Shown here: piece by piece, positions 14,236 through 28,400 of the stretch
Layout: each line of letters begins with the position of its first letter
Numbering within the stretch: position 1 is the stretch's first letter
DNA from: Nautilus pompilius
Lineage: Eukaryota; Mollusca; Cephalopoda; Nautilida; Nautilidae
Direction of reading: 5' to 3'
NCBI GenBank assembly: GCA_018389105.1
Contig: JACATO010000970.1
Coordinates: forward strand, 67,001 to 131,000
DNA: 64,000 nucleotides
Notes under the pieces: generated by a model
The model's input: only the letters and a program-made list of their open reading frames with translations
Databases searched by the model: none
What the model was told of the DNA's origin: nothing
Program-made: the position numbers and the translations under genes

Positions 14236-17200
14236 ATATCCATAAATATCGTGAAGATATTGCTGACAATTATGGTCACCTAGACCTCCAATATGAAGCG
14301 CCTAGAATAAGTCATACATATAATAAATGACAATAGAACTGCTGTAGTCTGAATACAGTTCTTTCCAGCATTAATTTTGTCCACCAAATGGATCGTCTGT
14401 TTAGTCAATGAATATCAATTATGTAACATACCTGCACCAGTTCACTCTTTATTTGGTACCTGTGATGGTTGTTGTTGTCCTCTAGCAATTAAAAATTGAT
14501 TATAACCAGTAGGGATCGAGTATCTAGGGGCCATAAAAACGTCGGAGAGGCATCTTTTCTCTTCTTGTAAGAAATTCTCCTCTTGATGGATGAAGACAAA
14601 TTTAGACACGGGTCTGCCAGACCTCGCTGACATCTTACATCCTGTCATTTTTCAAGCTCTCCATGTTCGGTGCTAATCAGTCCAGGTAGCCAGCTGTCTC
14701 TACGTGATTCTTTTTTTTTTCTCTTTCTTTTAAAATAGGCTTGTTGTTGCCATCAGTTAGACGTGAGTTCACTGGGTGTTCTTCTTCCCGGCTCGGTTTT
14801 CATCTTACGTTACCTGCAATATTATTTATCTACTTTTCACTCCGCCTCATGCTCAAAGGAGCTGGCACCGTCCAGGTGCAGGCTTATACTTCCTGTAGCT
14901 CTATTCAGTGCTGATTTACAGCCGGAAAGAGCTGCTACACACCTTCACCAAGAGACGAATAGGCACAGATGCTTTCCCCATACTAAAAAAGCTTCTCTTC
15001 TTTGGTGCTCTCGAATGGTACGAGGTTTTTCGGACACACAGAAGGACAAAAACAAAAACAAAAAAGAAAAAGAAAAAGGAGAGACCCAAAGAAATCTCGA
15101 AGGACAGAAGCGGGAAGGTGCCCTGGGTTCTGGCTTTTCCCTTTCCTCGAAGAGTGTGGCGGCAAGACTTTACCCGAGGGGGGGGTTTGTAGACATCTTA
15201 AAGCTGTGATCAGCCGTGAAATTATCCCCCGCACTTCGAATTATAGCGAAATAAATGAATTTAAATCAAAGAGTGGCTAAAGAACTGGCAAGTTATCTTT
15301 TAAATTACGCAACTGTCCTGTTGGAGAGAAGTAAACAATCGAATAATAAAGATATTAAAATAAATCACTTTGTGTAAAAAAAATAAGCGCATGTCGGATT
15401 CATTTCTAGAAGTGACGTCACAGCAGTGTCCGCGGTCGGCATTGTACATCCTGCAAGAATATTCAAATGAATAAAAGACGATTTAAAAATAGAAAAATAG
15501 CATCCGAGAAGGATAAGTGTCCTTAGAAGGCACTTTATTCGACTAAAAGAAGAAAGAAAAAAAAAACAAACTTCTTAGCTTTATAAAAAAAAAAAATAAA
15601 GAAAATGTACCGTTATAATGTCGCCTTGACAAATCAACCGACTGTTTCATTAATTTTGCGTCGTAAAATTTACAGTAATACGGGTTCTTTGATTCGAAAC
15701 GGTGCTAGATATTGGGTCGGGCACCTGGCGGGACCCGTGAGCGTGACTCCGAGTGTCAGCCGTGAACTCCGACACCTGTTCGAAGTCCGTAAGGGGCGTT
15801 CTGTCGTCGTGCACGCGCTACCTACAAACGTGGGCTCTTCCAGTCTTCGCCGGTTGCCGACCGCTTGCACTGAGTGCAAAGACTAACTCTTCGATCTTCG
15901 CCGACTTCAGAACAACTCCCGCGAAATCGATTAAAATGAAGATGCCCGGTAAGAGAGACGAGCTGGCGGCGCTGTCGTTGGGTCTTAGATTGCTTACGAG
16001 AAAGTGGAGACTCGATCAGGTGTGTTAGTGTACCTCACTACCCCCGGGAGGGGGGGGGAGAGAGTAAACGTTGGGAACTAATCCCCTTTGACAGAGATCG
16101 CGCTATCTTGAAGGAAAAGTCGTATTTTGCTCTTCACTGGACGTTTACAAACAGCATTCGTTTTCTCCCTAACGCGTTCGCGTAAGACTGCCCCCCAACA
16201 GACACCCTGGCTTGCAGAGCATCCGTACAACTCCAGACAAACGTATATAAGAGAGGCTGTTGGCGGAGATCAGTCCGGAGCTGGGACTATGGGCTATCGG
16301 TGTCAGAAAATGCTTCCTGGGTCCGTAGGAAATCCAACAGATCTTGGGAGGAAAAAAGATAATATCTACAGTTGTAGGTTAGAAGCAAAAGTGAAACTGG
16401 GTTATCTGATGACGACAATGGACCAGACGCTGTAGTTGTCTGCAGCTTCCAGTAAGGAAGGCGAGGATGTCCGGGATATAAAAAAAAAGAAAAAACGGGG
16501 GGGGACGCTAAACACCCTGGTGAGGTTAATGGAGAAAAGTACGCATCAACGGATGGAGAGGAACCAGATTCAATAGCTTCTTCGTTTTCCGTTATTTCCG
16601 AGAAGGCTGCTTCCGAAAGAGAAGCTCTGCAAGATGGAGATCGCATTGAGTTGAAGGAAATGCTTTAGAGCTCGGAGTTTGCAGATTCAAAACACGAGGA
16701 GATGGCGCGGTAATGGAGCAGGGATGATGAAGGACAGGTATCCCCGGCTGAGAGTCGCGATCGTTTTCTTAACAGCCCGGTGAGTGCTGATGGGTCTACT
16801 GAGCGAGGCGAGTTGTTCTCGAGAGCTACAGTGACATCAGAAGATCAAACAGCGCCCTGCTACAGGTGGAGCAGATGACCTCTGGCCAAATTTTACATGG
16901 TCGATGAGAGCCACTCAAAAGAGAAAATTCCTAATTTAAGTTGTCGGCAGATTCGCGGGAATAACTGCGGCCGTAAATATGAAAGTATTTCGCTGTTTGT
17001 CTTTACTTCGGTTTTGTTTTGGAAACTATTTAAGTCCGGGAAATCCTTTTCGTTAAAAGCCTTGTGCGATGTTAGACACTAGAGCATCGTTCCTTCCTCT
17101 CCCCCCTGAGTTCTCCGTACCTGGGAGTTAACTCACACCTGTGCTTATGATAAAAATAACTCTGGTTGCTAGTCAGGGCTATAAGAGGCTCTCTTGTGCT

Positions 17201-17343
17201 ACCTGCTACTTCTCTGTCGCATCCTTTTGATTTTGTTGTTGTTGTCGTTGTCCTTTTCCATTTGAGGTGATGAGGAAGTTGCATAGTACAGATGTTGGTC
17301 GGTGGTCTTTGCGCCGCCATCCTCCCCGGATCTGCGCTGTTGC

Positions 17344-17380
<37 letters not shown>

Positions 17381-18457
17381 GAGCCAGTTGGACTTCCGAA
17401 CGAGGTTCTTTCAATGGCATCGCATCCCGTAAAGACAAGTGGCCTGTTCTCTGTCGAGTCCTCCTCGTTACTGAGAGATGTTCGTCGAGCCGACAAACGG
17501 CCCGGTCCCCCGACACCGAGGGCCCCAAGGACCCGGGAGGTCTCTCTCACGTCGGATGCTGTTGTTGTTGAACTGATGTTATTTATTCGAAAAGTTTTTT
17601 TGTTTACAATTCAAGATCTTTTTCGTCTCTGATACTGATAACAACAATTACATTAAAACAGTGCAAGACCTTCAGCTTCTGTTTATTAGATCAGAACAGC
17701 TTCCCTAATTAAGATACACGAGTCCTCATCGCTACGACAGGACGTCAACACAGAATAAAGAGAGAAATGAGCTTTTTCACTGTAAAAGGATGGTGAGAAA
17801 CTCATTAAGTTTGGTTTGTCATAAACTTATAAATGAATTAGTCCATGCGCAAATATACAAATGAAAATATATATACATGAGTTATTTAAATGCATCACTT
17901 CTCTAAAAACAGTCAGCTTTTCTTAGTTAATAAAATTGGTTTTGAGTTATACATAATAGCTCACACTTGCTCCAACCGCGCGGGTTCTTCCCCTCCTTAC
18001 AATAAAGAGAGTTCCCATGAGTGGCTACACGTAGACTATAGGCGCTGTAACTCGGATACCGATAAAAAGATGGGCTCTTCCTTCTCTTTAGTCGTTCCCG
18101 TGCTGTTAACGGAGAATCTCGAAAACCAAACTTCGACAAATGGAATTCTCAATCTAATTATATCTTTAAAAAAGACCAACTTCTGATCGTCGCACATTTA
18201 TAACCCCACTAATAGCTGATACTTTTTGCTGTTAATTTTTTTCCCTAATCTTTCCAATTATGAAAATTAAATTATTTCAATTAGAAAGCAATCAATTTTG
18301 CTTCAGTTTTAAATGCTTTTTTTTTTAAAAAATCTTTTTTCCTAACCATGATGAAAATAAATTACATTTGCAAAATTTACGCCTGTTTTACTCCGTTTTA
18401 TTTTAATGTTTCTTTGATATATGCGGTCTTCGTTCTGTGAGACTTCTTCCTTTACAG
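14236..18457. other. Intergenic DNA, no recognised gene
   Basis: Includes A-rich simple sequence around 15,040-15,080 and 15,550-15,600, a long (GTT)n tract at 17,337-17,381 and a shorter one near 17,232. The CpG-rich segment 15,700-16,300 has short overlapping frames on both strands without recognisable domains. Confidence 0.55.
17337..17381. repeat. (GTT)n microsatellite
   Basis: About 15 copies of GTT/TTG. On the minus strand it reads as a CAA glutamine run inside an open frame (17,199-17,528) of no known family. Taken as a simple repeat. Confidence 0.95.
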
Positions 18458-18826
18458 CAGTGTTTCCCAAACGGTTTTGATCGCGACCCTAAATACAATC
18501 TTTCCCCCTCCCCAATCCTGATGATCCAAAGGGGCTGATAAGTGTAGTTTTAACTGCCGGCTGTTTTGGTATCTAGAATATATTAAATTAGGTTCGCTGA
18601 AATAATTTAAATAACTAAACCAGAATGAATTTCGATAACCTTTTTAATCAGACAAAATGAAAGACGCTTCAGTGGCTGCCTTGGTGATGGCTGCTTCATT
18701 GGGTTCTGGTTTTACGTTGATGGACAAAGAGACCAACGCAAGTTGTTGCTGGGGTTTCACGCAATCCCTCGCCTTAGTCTTGATCGTCGCAAGACCTGAG
18801 AACACTTGCTCACAGAGGTAGATTGT
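18458..18826 (-). mobile_element. hAT transposon fragment with transposase C-terminus
   Basis: The left edge reads CAGTGTTTCCCAAACGG followed by a TCGCGACCC motif, the usual form of hAT terminal repeats, and is preceded by CTTTACAG as a possible 8-bp target site. On the minus strand from about 18,820 to the stop at 18,644 an open frame reads LCEQVFSGLATIKTKARD and then about 35 more residues. This matches the C-terminal dimerisation block of hAT transposases (family form E-x-FS-x-L-x-x-IKTK-x-R). The rest of the transposase is not found at higher coordinates, so the copy is truncated. Only this fragment can be supported. Confidence 0.72.
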
Positions 18827-20411
18827 CGGAAAAGGCGGATTCCCTAGTCGGAACGGCTCTCATCCTCGAGCTGGGCCCGAAATTTTGAACATGGAAGGGT
18901 TTAACGTTGCCTTTCTCCAGAGAAAAAAGGGCTGAACTCGAGGGAGCATCGATCCGTCTTCGTTGTATTCGTTCTTCTTTATTCTTCAAATAACTCGGTA
19001 GCTTTTCGACGAGATTTGGGTGGAACGAACTCAAATGACGCTTCGGTTCTGTTTTCTATGCGAAGACTCGCGGGCACTGAACTCACTGGGTGGTGTGTCG
19101 GGGATCGGATGTTCCCATGTCGTTCTCTTGGCTTAGCGAAGCCATATTTCAAAAAAAAAAAACAAACTCTGGCTTACTCTGTAATTTGCGCTGGTCCATT
19201 TTTCAAACCGGGTTTCAAACCTAGAAATAAACAAGTTTCAAATCGGAAGACTTTTAGAAGTACACAGAGATGGATGTTGTGAATGATATCCTGGTGTTGT
19301 CAGAGCCGTCGGGAGCGAGAACGGGCCGCGGGACACAAGTCAATGAGCTGGGCCCGCTGGTTGATGAGGGATCGGTTTCCTCTCTAGCAGTGGGCCTGGG
19401 GTCATGCAGAAAGGGTTTTGCATTTTGTATGCATGCAGGATTAGTCGGTGGGTACAGTTCTGCAACAAAAAGATCGACTTTTAATGTGTCAGTGACTCTC
19501 TTGAGCTCGATGGATCTGTGCCCTTTTATTGATTTCTGGTTCTGTGTTTGACAAACGGTCTTAGATCACCCATCAGTAATTTCCAGTCTGTTACGTTGCT
19601 TAGTCAGTAGCTGTCACTAAACCCCCTTTTCCACCAAGTATGGTGTTGGAAAAGCTAAAACCATTAATTCAATTTCTGGCCAGAGTTGGGGATAGATAGT
19701 TCGTGTCCCGACCCAGGACACTCCACAGGCTCTTTGTAGTTGCGAGGAGAGAAACCAGAAGCTTCGCGTATTTTCTCGAAGATTCGCGGGGTAAGCGAAA
19801 GATCTTTGTGTCCATTTGGGCCCAGTCTTTGAATAATTCTTTCATGAAACGTAAATAAAACATTTTCATTTGAAAAAATGCTACACAAGACAGTCCTCTA
19901 CCGTGTGCAAAATGAAAGTACCTTAGGAAAATGATATAAAACCCTTTCTGGAAAAAGATGAGGTGCACTATCGCTAGTTTTTAAGTTGGTACTGACGTCA
20001 CTAATGTTACGTGCGCTGACAGGAAAGAACCAGTCGTACAAATTCAACAATGTATCAACAAACTGAACAGCAAGACTCTACTTAAGTGTGACAGCTGTGT
20101 GCCCGGTCGCGGCCACACACACTACCAGTTCACGATGCGGATAGAGATACGGAAATACAGGTACACTTACTCGGGACGGATCGGTGCGCTTCCGTGTTTA
20201 TGCTCCGGTGGTGTCCGCGTCGGAATGTCGACCGTGTTGATTCTGCATCTATTCTGATCAGTTTAGGCCTCCTGCTTCATGGTCTGAATCCTCCAAGTAG
20301 CCTTAATCACGTGCCCTCTATTAGGAGAGAAGTGAAAGGGCCCCCTCCCCTAAGTGTGGCGCAATTTTTTCTTTCTGCAGCATTAATATACCCATCTAAG
20401 GACCCCCAAAG
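18827..20411. other. Intergenic DNA, no recognised gene
   Basis: Short frames occur on both strands (for example 19,270-19,551 + and 19,669-19,968 -) with no recognisable domain. Nothing further is supported. Confidence 0.55.
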
Positions 20412-20536
20412 TCCCGCCGTTCGCCATGGATTCCGACGCCGTCCCATACATCATTGAAAAAAAGACGCTGTGAAACTCCCGCCGTTCGCCATGGATTCCG
20501 ACGCCGTCCCATACATCATTGAAAAAAGACGCTGTG
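20412..20536. repeat. Direct duplication of a 60-bp block
   Basis: Two near-identical blocks, 20,412-20,472 and 20,477-20,536, both contain CCGTTCGCCATGGATTCCGA and end GACGCTGTG. They are separated by 4 bases and differ mainly by one A in an A run. It is a recent tandem duplication or an assembly duplication. Confidence 0.9.
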
Positions 20537-20785
20537 GTTTTCTTATATTTATTTTTTTCTGTAATATTTCATAATCTTTGCCAAGATTTTATTTTATTCC
20601 CGAGACCTTCAGGAACATCCTACAGTATAGAGTAATTTCCCATTCAAATATTTTCTCGAATATTTGGCAATGACCAATGTAAACAGTAATATTTTAATAG
20701 CAAGCAATAGAGAACTGACCACTTTTCGCCATACAGCAGCATCATTGACAAAATTATCAAAAGGGACAAGCCAAATATATGGAAA

Positions 20786-21202
20786 ATGGTGGCCAGTGGA
20801 CTCACCAGACAGCAGCGTGAACGAACCCACGGTGATTTAAAGGAGTCGAAATCTGCAGCCCGTTTGTCTACGCAAACGAGAGCAGGGCGGGTGGAGGACG
20901 TCGGCGGCCATCTCCACGGTGCCAGCCAGGCCTTGTTCGCTTATGGAGAGCTGTCCCGCTCAGCCTCGGATGAAGACGCCAGAATGAATCCCGCCTCGAT
21001 GTTCTCCCGCATCTATCTGGAGAGCCTTTCCCCAGCGGCTATGGAAGCTTTCTCCCCTCAGCCCCGCCTCATTTTCGCCAAAGGCGTCGGCTGCAAGGCG
21101 TTGAGCGAGTGCTCTTTCTGTCGCAGAGATTTTGCGACGCCAAACGAGTCGCCAGAAGGTGCCGCTGCCGATCCTCGCGAAGAGATGGAGGAGGAAAGAT
21201 GA
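20786..21202 (+). other. Unassigned 138-codon open frame in CpG-rich DNA
   Basis: An uninterrupted frame of 138 codons, rich in Ala, Arg, Glu and Ser, ending in an acidic tail (EEMEEER). The block 20,880-21,480 has about 50 CpG in 600 bp, so stop codons are rare on all frames, and overlapping minus-strand frames (20,960-21,274; 21,069-21,383) are of similar length. I recognise no domain and see no clear splice sites. It could be an exon, a CpG-island by-product or a relic. Listed only because it is the longest non-repetitive frame in the first 36 kb. Confidence 0.2.
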
Positions 21203-23603
21203 GTTGTGAGCGGCAAGAAACGGAGAACTGCTCAACAGCATTGGCCGCGATGCTTTCCGTTGGGCCAACTTCAAAGACGGTGAAAACGACGGTGCTGAGC
21301 CAACTGCCCCCGGTGACGCGGGTCACAGGGCTCGACTGCGTATCTCTGCCTTGAGGAACCATTTGTCGCGGCAGGGTCACCACGAAACTGCGAGAGCTGG
21401 ATCAGACCTTTGCTGTGATCCGGTTTCTGGTCAGAATATCGCGAAACAGGCTGAAACAGATAAATTATCGCTTGCTGCCGGCGAACGAAGAATTTTCCCA
21501 CTACGTGTATTCGTGATGGCATCGTGCTGTATAACGCATGCAGTCAATAGAGTTTTGCGCCTAGATGCAGCTGTCGTTCACTTTACCTGCCGGCTGGGGG
21601 GGTCTGTATTACAAAATTAAGCATCAGACAGATTGACTCGCGACTGCTCCAAATATGGACACGGTCAGGCTATTATCGGATACATACGGACCAAATGGGC
21701 TGCGCGTAAATGAGGTGCGAATAGCGGAATCGACTGTATATCAACGTATACTGTACTATTAAAGGTTTTAACTTTCACACGAAAAATGCAGTTCTGCCAC
21801 GTGTTGTTGTCTTTTATGTTTAAAGCGACATTGCCGAAGTTGTCCAATACAAAAAAAAAATGGACACTCGCCAGGATCAAGGGGAGAGAACGCAGACTTG
21901 GTGACTGGCGCTTGCGTGATGGAGAGTTTTAGAAACGAAGATGTCATCATTTCCCCTGACACACATTTTGGCAAGGAATCTTATTTATCCTCTTTTTTTT
22001 GTTTGTTTGTTTGTTTTGGATCAAGTTTTAAGTTGTTTTTGATCCACCCCAGGCGCCTGTCTCGGTTTCCAAAAACCACAGCTACTATTAATTCAACGAA
22101 GAAGCAGCAATTTTCTCAACACCTTCCGTACCCGGCGCAAGATGAGATAAACTCGTGACAAGCCTTGTTATTGTTCGTGTTGCATAGACTTTTCAGTAAA
22201 TACGCATAATACTTAAGGAGTAGTTAAGTAATTAATGATCAGAGGAAATCTTGTCATTTTTTTTTCGGACGCAAGGCGTTCCATTGATGGCTGAACATTT
22301 TATTTTCTTCTCAAAGTTAAATGTCTTCTCTCCCTGTAAAACAATAACTTCCTTTGATACGGACGAGGAAAACAGGGATACAAGGATCATTGGAAGTGGC
22401 GCTGTAAACGGTCGCTGACGTTCTACCAGGTAAGATTCAATAGTGTTTAGAGCAATAATGATCTGGACGAGATAGGAACGGGAGAGTTTTTTGTTAAGTG
22501 TCATTAATAGAAATGGTAGGCATAGCAGCAGCACCTACTGCAGACCGACAATAGTTCTCGGGGTTAACTTTGACGGTGGCAAGACGGGATGATGACTGAA
22601 ACACAAGTCATCGTTAATAAGACAGCAGAAAATCCACCATGAAGTTAGGACGTTTTCTTCTTGAAATACCAAAATGTATGATGCGTCCCACGCCGACATT
22701 TTTTAATTTTTAGAAAATTTTAAAGAGTAGCAAAGCAGATTTTATGCCATATTTTACCCTTCCATATAGTTAATGTTCCCAAAAAATATTTCACGGCGTA
22801 CTTTCATGTATGTTCACCTGTGTCCATGTATGTGGACCCATTAGTGAATGCTCTACGTACAATATACAATCACTACACCACTGTGTTTAGTTGCATGTAT
22901 GCTGCCATACAATGATGATAAAGCATAGCATCACCAAACGTGTAAGAGTAAGGTTATATTGGAACCTTATCAACATAAGTTTGCTTTTTCTCTTAAAATC
23001 TTCTTATAGTCATATGTCATTGACGAGTCTAAATTCAAGGTCGACAGTATATAGCAGGATCCATATATATTTTTACACCCTGGTATTTTCTAATATTTCC
23101 AAACATAAGAATATTTTTGCTTGTTTTTAATGATATTCAAATTTCAAAAATAACAGGAAGAAGCGGAAAGCTACATAACAGGATATAAAAATATTTGCTA
23201 AAAGCATTATCCTGTATATCATCTGCAGTAAGAATATTCCAATAAGCAGAAGCTCCAGAGTTAGGAAATTATTACTGCTGCAGAAGCAGAATATTTCAGA
23301 ATTTTGGTCAAACGCTAAATAAATATAGTTGCAGAAGGAGGGAATCATTTTTTTATCCCAGTTGAATGAAAACTTGGATTGTGTGGCAGTCATGAAAGAG
23401 AAGTTTTCAGTCGCCGTTTAAACAAAAGAATTCAATCCAATACGTGTTTCACATTGATTTAAACATGGAAGATTCCTGAGAATTTGAGGTTGTTTGAGTA
23501 CCCGTGGCACCGAAGACATTGTCGGATTCAATATTATCATGGGATAAAAAAGGAACATTAGCATGACACATCATAAAGACAAGCTAACAGCAAGATATCT
23601 TTA
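21203..23603. other. Intergenic DNA, no recognised gene
   Basis: CpG-rich to about 21,600, then AT-rich. A short TTTG run lies near 22,000-22,020. No coding signal recognised. Confidence 0.55.
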
Positions 23604-23809
23604 AATTTGTTGCTTTCTCACAGTCACCGGATTTTAATCCAGCTAGAAATCTATAGGATGTATTGAATACAAAAAAAGGAGAAAATTTACACACACTAAA
23701 TCTCAGTGATCATTCCAAAGACCACGCAAGTGACCTCGAAAGACACTTCAGCAAGACATTATAAAGAATTGTGATGAAATCAGTACCGAAAGTTCAAGCA
23801 TTTAGATAA
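23604..23809 (+). pseudogene. Tc1-like transposase C-terminal relic
   Basis: In one + strand frame the segment reads FSQSPDFNPARNL, a stop, then DVLNTKKGENL and onward to PKVQAF before a terminal stop. This matches the SPDLNPIE block and the C-terminal helix region of Tc1-type transposases. Two in-frame stops and Ile-Glu replaced by Ala-Arg at the catalytic position show it is dead. Sequence upstream (23,400-23,600) is probably the same element but is too eroded to align by eye. Confidence 0.55.
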
Positions 23810-25087
23810 TATTGAATAGTTCGAAGTCAATTTTCATTTACTTATCATTTTATATGCATATCAGATCACATTGCCTAATAAGAATTGCTAAGTTTCGCTT
23901 TATTCCAAGAACATCAAATGAATCAATAATTATGGACAGAATGCACGACAAAAAAAAAATTGTAAATTTGTCTAATATTTTATTCTTTGTAAATTTGGGA
24001 ATCGCTAGCGAAAGTAAGTTTTCAAATACCTGGTCGTCGCCCCCCCCCCCAGTCAACGATCATCATCGATATACTTGGATCTTCTTTAGGTTGTGCTGCA
24101 CCTACTGCCTTTCCGTTGTTAGAAAATCTTCCGAAACATCTTTGTTTACTTCGAAGCTCGTCGAAGCGGCACTCTGCGTGACCAAAGATACATTTCTGCA
24201 AGTCCATGAATCAAACCGGTCTACAAACATTTTTGTAGAACTTGGTGGTTAAAGGGTTAGAATATTTCGATTTTTGAAAAACACACACACAAGAGTTCTG
24301 CAATGATATTTAAAGAAATAAGGTAGAATATTTTTTTAAAATTCTTTTCAAATTTGTGAATGTTTACCCATTTATATATTCAACAATATTGAGGCTATTT
24401 CTTTTGTATTATCAGTTAATCTTCTTCCACGGTTCCAGTCAGTGAAGCAGACACCTCCTTTGTGAGAGATGATAATGTAAAGATATTGGCTCTGCTGACC
24501 AGGAATACTAAACTGTAAGGTGATGGTATCTTACTGGAGAAGGTTTTGGTTCATGGCACCCAAATCTCACCAATCTATGCTGAACATCACTTTCTTCATC
24601 CAGGAAATAACCCACCAAAGCCTTTTCTTGTCAGACGTAGTGGAAGCCGGAGTACTCGGAAGAAACTCACGACAGCGAGCTGGTGTAAAGTGAGCGGCCC
24701 AGACCTGTTAGAGTCTGGACTCCCACCAATACCGTGACAGGCCTGACGCGCTGTCGCTGCGTTAACTTTTCCCTTCATTTCTTGAAGGTATGGAGGCAAC
24801 ACTTGAGCAGCCTCTGTGCTGCTGCTTCTCCAAAGTTATGACGTTTTTACTTTACCTGTTAAGTTACTGATTCGTAGCTGAAGGAATGTAGCTGTGAAGA
24901 ACACTCCGAGAAATCAATTTTATCTTGACCAAGTCAATACATAAATCAGGCAAGCGATTTTATTGATGGTATCGTTAATTTTATGGTGTTTTAAATTTCT
25001 CAATAATTATTTTTTTAACTTTAAAAAAAAAGAGATTATCTTCTCTTATGTTTTATTTATAAATACGAGAATACGGCTCTGGTATAG
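23810..25087. other. Intergenic DNA, no recognised gene
   Basis: AT-rich, with short frames at 23,812-24,252 (+) and 24,546-24,737 (+) lacking known domains. The ten-C run at 24,041-24,050 is a simple-sequence feature. Confidence 0.55.
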
Positions 25088-25492
25088 CTCTGTTCTCCAA
25101 TGTCCAGACCGCCACCTTAAACCAGGCACGCGCTTGTCCTCGGTGCTCTGTTCTCCAATGTCCAGACCGCCACCTTAAACCAGGCACGCGCTTGTCCTCG
25201 GTGCTCTGTTCTCCAATGTCCAGACCGCCACCTTAAACCAGGCACGCGCTTGTCCTCAGTGCTCTGTTCTCCAATGTCCAGACCGCCACCTTAAACCAGG
25301 CACGCGCTTGTCCTCGGTGCTCTGTTCTCCAATGTCCAGACCGCCACCTTAAACCAGGCACGCGCTTGTCCTCGGTGCTCTGTTCTCCAATGTCCAGACC
25401 GCCACCTTAAACCAGGCACGCGCTTGTCCTCGGTGCTCTGTTCTCCAATGTCCAGACCGCCACCTTAAACCAGGCACGCGCTTGTCCTCGGT
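25088..25492. repeat. 58-bp minisatellite, 7 copies
   Basis: Seven head-to-tail units start at 25,088, 25,146, 25,204, 25,262, 25,320, 25,378 and 25,436. Each begins CTCTGTTCTCCAATGTCCAG and ends CGCGCTTGTCCTCGG. Copies are essentially identical (one shows CCTCAGT instead of CCTCGGT), so the array is young or actively homogenised. Frames across it (25,349-25,579 minus) are by-products. Confidence 0.97.
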
Positions 25493-28400
25493 TTTATTTA
25501 CAATAATTCCACTTTTCCCCGAAAACAGGACTCTTAAGCAAATTATTTCTTCTGTAAACACTAGAAATAGCACAGGCAAAGGTCAGTTTGACATTTCAGA
25601 CACCGATAACCGCTACAGTAGATAGGTATATTCAGTAGACAGGTTTATAAATCAAAGGTATAAAAATATATTTAAAAGTAATAAGCATCCGAAAACGCAA
25701 AGACGTGGTTTGTCTGCTCCTCGGTCTTCCAGCAATATCACAATAATTATTTACAAATGACAGAAACATGTCCGGCCTCCCTACAGCACGATTTCCAGCT
25801 AAGTGCGGTGCTAAATGTATTTAGCGAAGTAGACATTAAGGCGGAATATTTTGCGCATCCTATTACTGATGAATAATTAAAGTAACCCCAGCTCGTTTTC
25901 TACCTCCATTTGCAGCTATAGTAAAAAAAAAAAAAGTCATTAAATTGGTGTTTCTTATTCATTTGATGTCTAATTATTGAATTGGAATCTTGTCCTTAAT
26001 TACGAAGGCTTAGTGTGGCGCATTGCATCTACAATCTCCAGAGCAATCTCCAGCAGCTACTTCGCCAGAGTCAGCCATCTTCAATTGGTTGCACGTTCTT
26101 TGAGAAGATGGGGCGACTTGTCACTTCCAAAAGGACAAATCTCCAAAAAAAAGATGACAAAGATTTCGGTCTCTTTATTCAGCGTAAGCAATTCGCAGTA
26201 GAGAAAAGAATATGACGCAAGCAGGTATGCATCAGGCAATTATAAATACATGTTTATGCGCCTCACCTGTTAGAGAATAGATAGGGAGACGGATCGCTTC
26301 ACTTTGGTGGCTTGACTGTGAAGCTGGTGGTGCAATGGGCAAATTGGAAATCGCTGTGTCTGTCCCAGTCTACAGAGCGCGGATAAAATCGCATCAGATA
26401 TTGTTTTACTATATTGAGTTCCGTAATGCCTCTGGATAAAACCACATTCCTCAAATACCTGCACGTCCTCACAAATCCCTACACTCAGCTTCTGTCCTGA
26501 GGCAGATGAGCACTTCTAAGGTGACAGACCGTCACTACTTGCATCACAGTACAGCGGTGGAATGTTTGAAGTATTTCCAACCGTGCGCTACAACTACCGG
26601 TTTCCAAAAGAATGAGTACATCCGCTGCACTTGATTTAGAGACGAAATTTCCTTAGAAATGAAAGGAAAAAAAAGACAACAACCTCATGTCATCCAGAAA
26701 CTTACTGAATTAATACTTGCTGCATTCACGATAAACGGTTTTCTTGACTTTAAATCTTGTAGACCAGTTACTGCCCACTGTTCTCCTGTTGAGAACAGTC
26801 ACGTAGTGATAGATTACGCAGCCGTATGCGGCGCTGTTTAGTTGGCCCGCAACCTTGCGGTTCCGGTTTACTGGCCAGCAAGTGCCGATCAGGTAGCTAG
26901 GCTCGTTAAGTTGACACCGCATCAAGAAAACAGCCAGCGAGACCAGCTCGCTCTCTAGGGGGGGGGAGGCGTGAAGTTGGCTATTTACTGTTCCGTTGTC
27001 TTAATACGGCGCGGACACTGAACCAAGCTTATTGACACGGTCTGGGACTGCCCGGACCCGAACGTTCGTGTCCAGCTAATCCAATCAAACAAGGAGCTTT
27101 AAATCAGGCAGCGATGCAGAACTTTGTGGAATCCAGGTGGTACGACTAGCTGGCTCACACCGGGTCTACCTACTCTGCTTTACTTCTTTGACTTCCTTGG
27201 ATGTAGAACAAATTTTTGTCATAAATACTAAACTTCGTTTGTCCCCCTTGTATGACGTAATTGCACTTCATCTAATGTCATAGAAAAAAAGGGTCTTTTC
27301 CCAGGTTTTCAGGGTCAATCAAAGCCTTTGAGTCAGGAAATTCTTGAAGATTCGTTTGAAAAAAAACCTTCTTCAAAAGAACTCTCCCATTTCTGGAGAT
27401 ACGAAAATCGGGAACGCGAAGTCATTGTAGAAGTGATAACTTTAATATTTAATTGTTTTACTTTCAATTTAGAGGTTTAATGCACCAGTATTTTCAAATA
27501 TCGTCCTGTTTAGAAGGAAAATCAGCGAAAGATTTTTAGAACGTTTCTAAGCGTAAAGAATTGAACTTCTTCCTGATTTTTTGCTTTCGGTTTGCCATGG
27601 AAAGAAAGACAAAAAAAAAATGCATAATGGGAGTGTGCCATGAGTTCTTAGACAACGGTTTCAGAGAAGTACTACAACCATATTTCGACCGCATTCACAC
27701 GGTGTTGTCTTTCTAAATGGAAACTGAAACCCGAATGGAGTTTTTGGGTTAAGTACTCTATGTCTTTGACACTTTATAGAATAAATCCAACATTAACTTC
27801 GTGTGTTATTGATGCTTTAAATGTTTGAAAAGAACTTAAAATTTCAGTAAATTTTCAGAAGAAACTGAAAGCTCTAGATTCGTGTCGCCGTCACGGGGAG
27901 ACTTTCCCGGCGAGCCTGCCATATTTTTCAAGAGAGTTTCTCGGAGAACGATCAGGGCATTGAAGCAAGGCTTTCACAATTCCATACTCTCTTTCCAAGC
28001 GACCGGCTCTCGCTCAAACTGTCCAGCGGGTTGGATGGAAACCGTACTCGTGGGGGGGGGATTCTTCCTAAGCAAGCTCTGCACCGACTTCCGGATGTAA
28101 GTCCGACGCCGCAAATACGAGACTGGCAGTCGCTGATCTTGCTATTAGAAAGCAGAAGCATCGCTGCCACACAAAATAAAATGAAAGGTTATAAATATTT
28201 CCCGGTCCTGGTTTCTCTAAAACCGAGCGAAAATTGCTACAGTTCTTGTCAGATACTGATAAGCATCGCGGTAATCTCCGGTGTGATGACAGGCCAAGGG
28301 CATTCGTCGTGAGAGTCCGCGGATACATTTAAAGCAGATGGAAAAAAACCTCGCTTCGGTTAACCTTCATGTCCAATATGATCCATTTCAGCAGCATCCT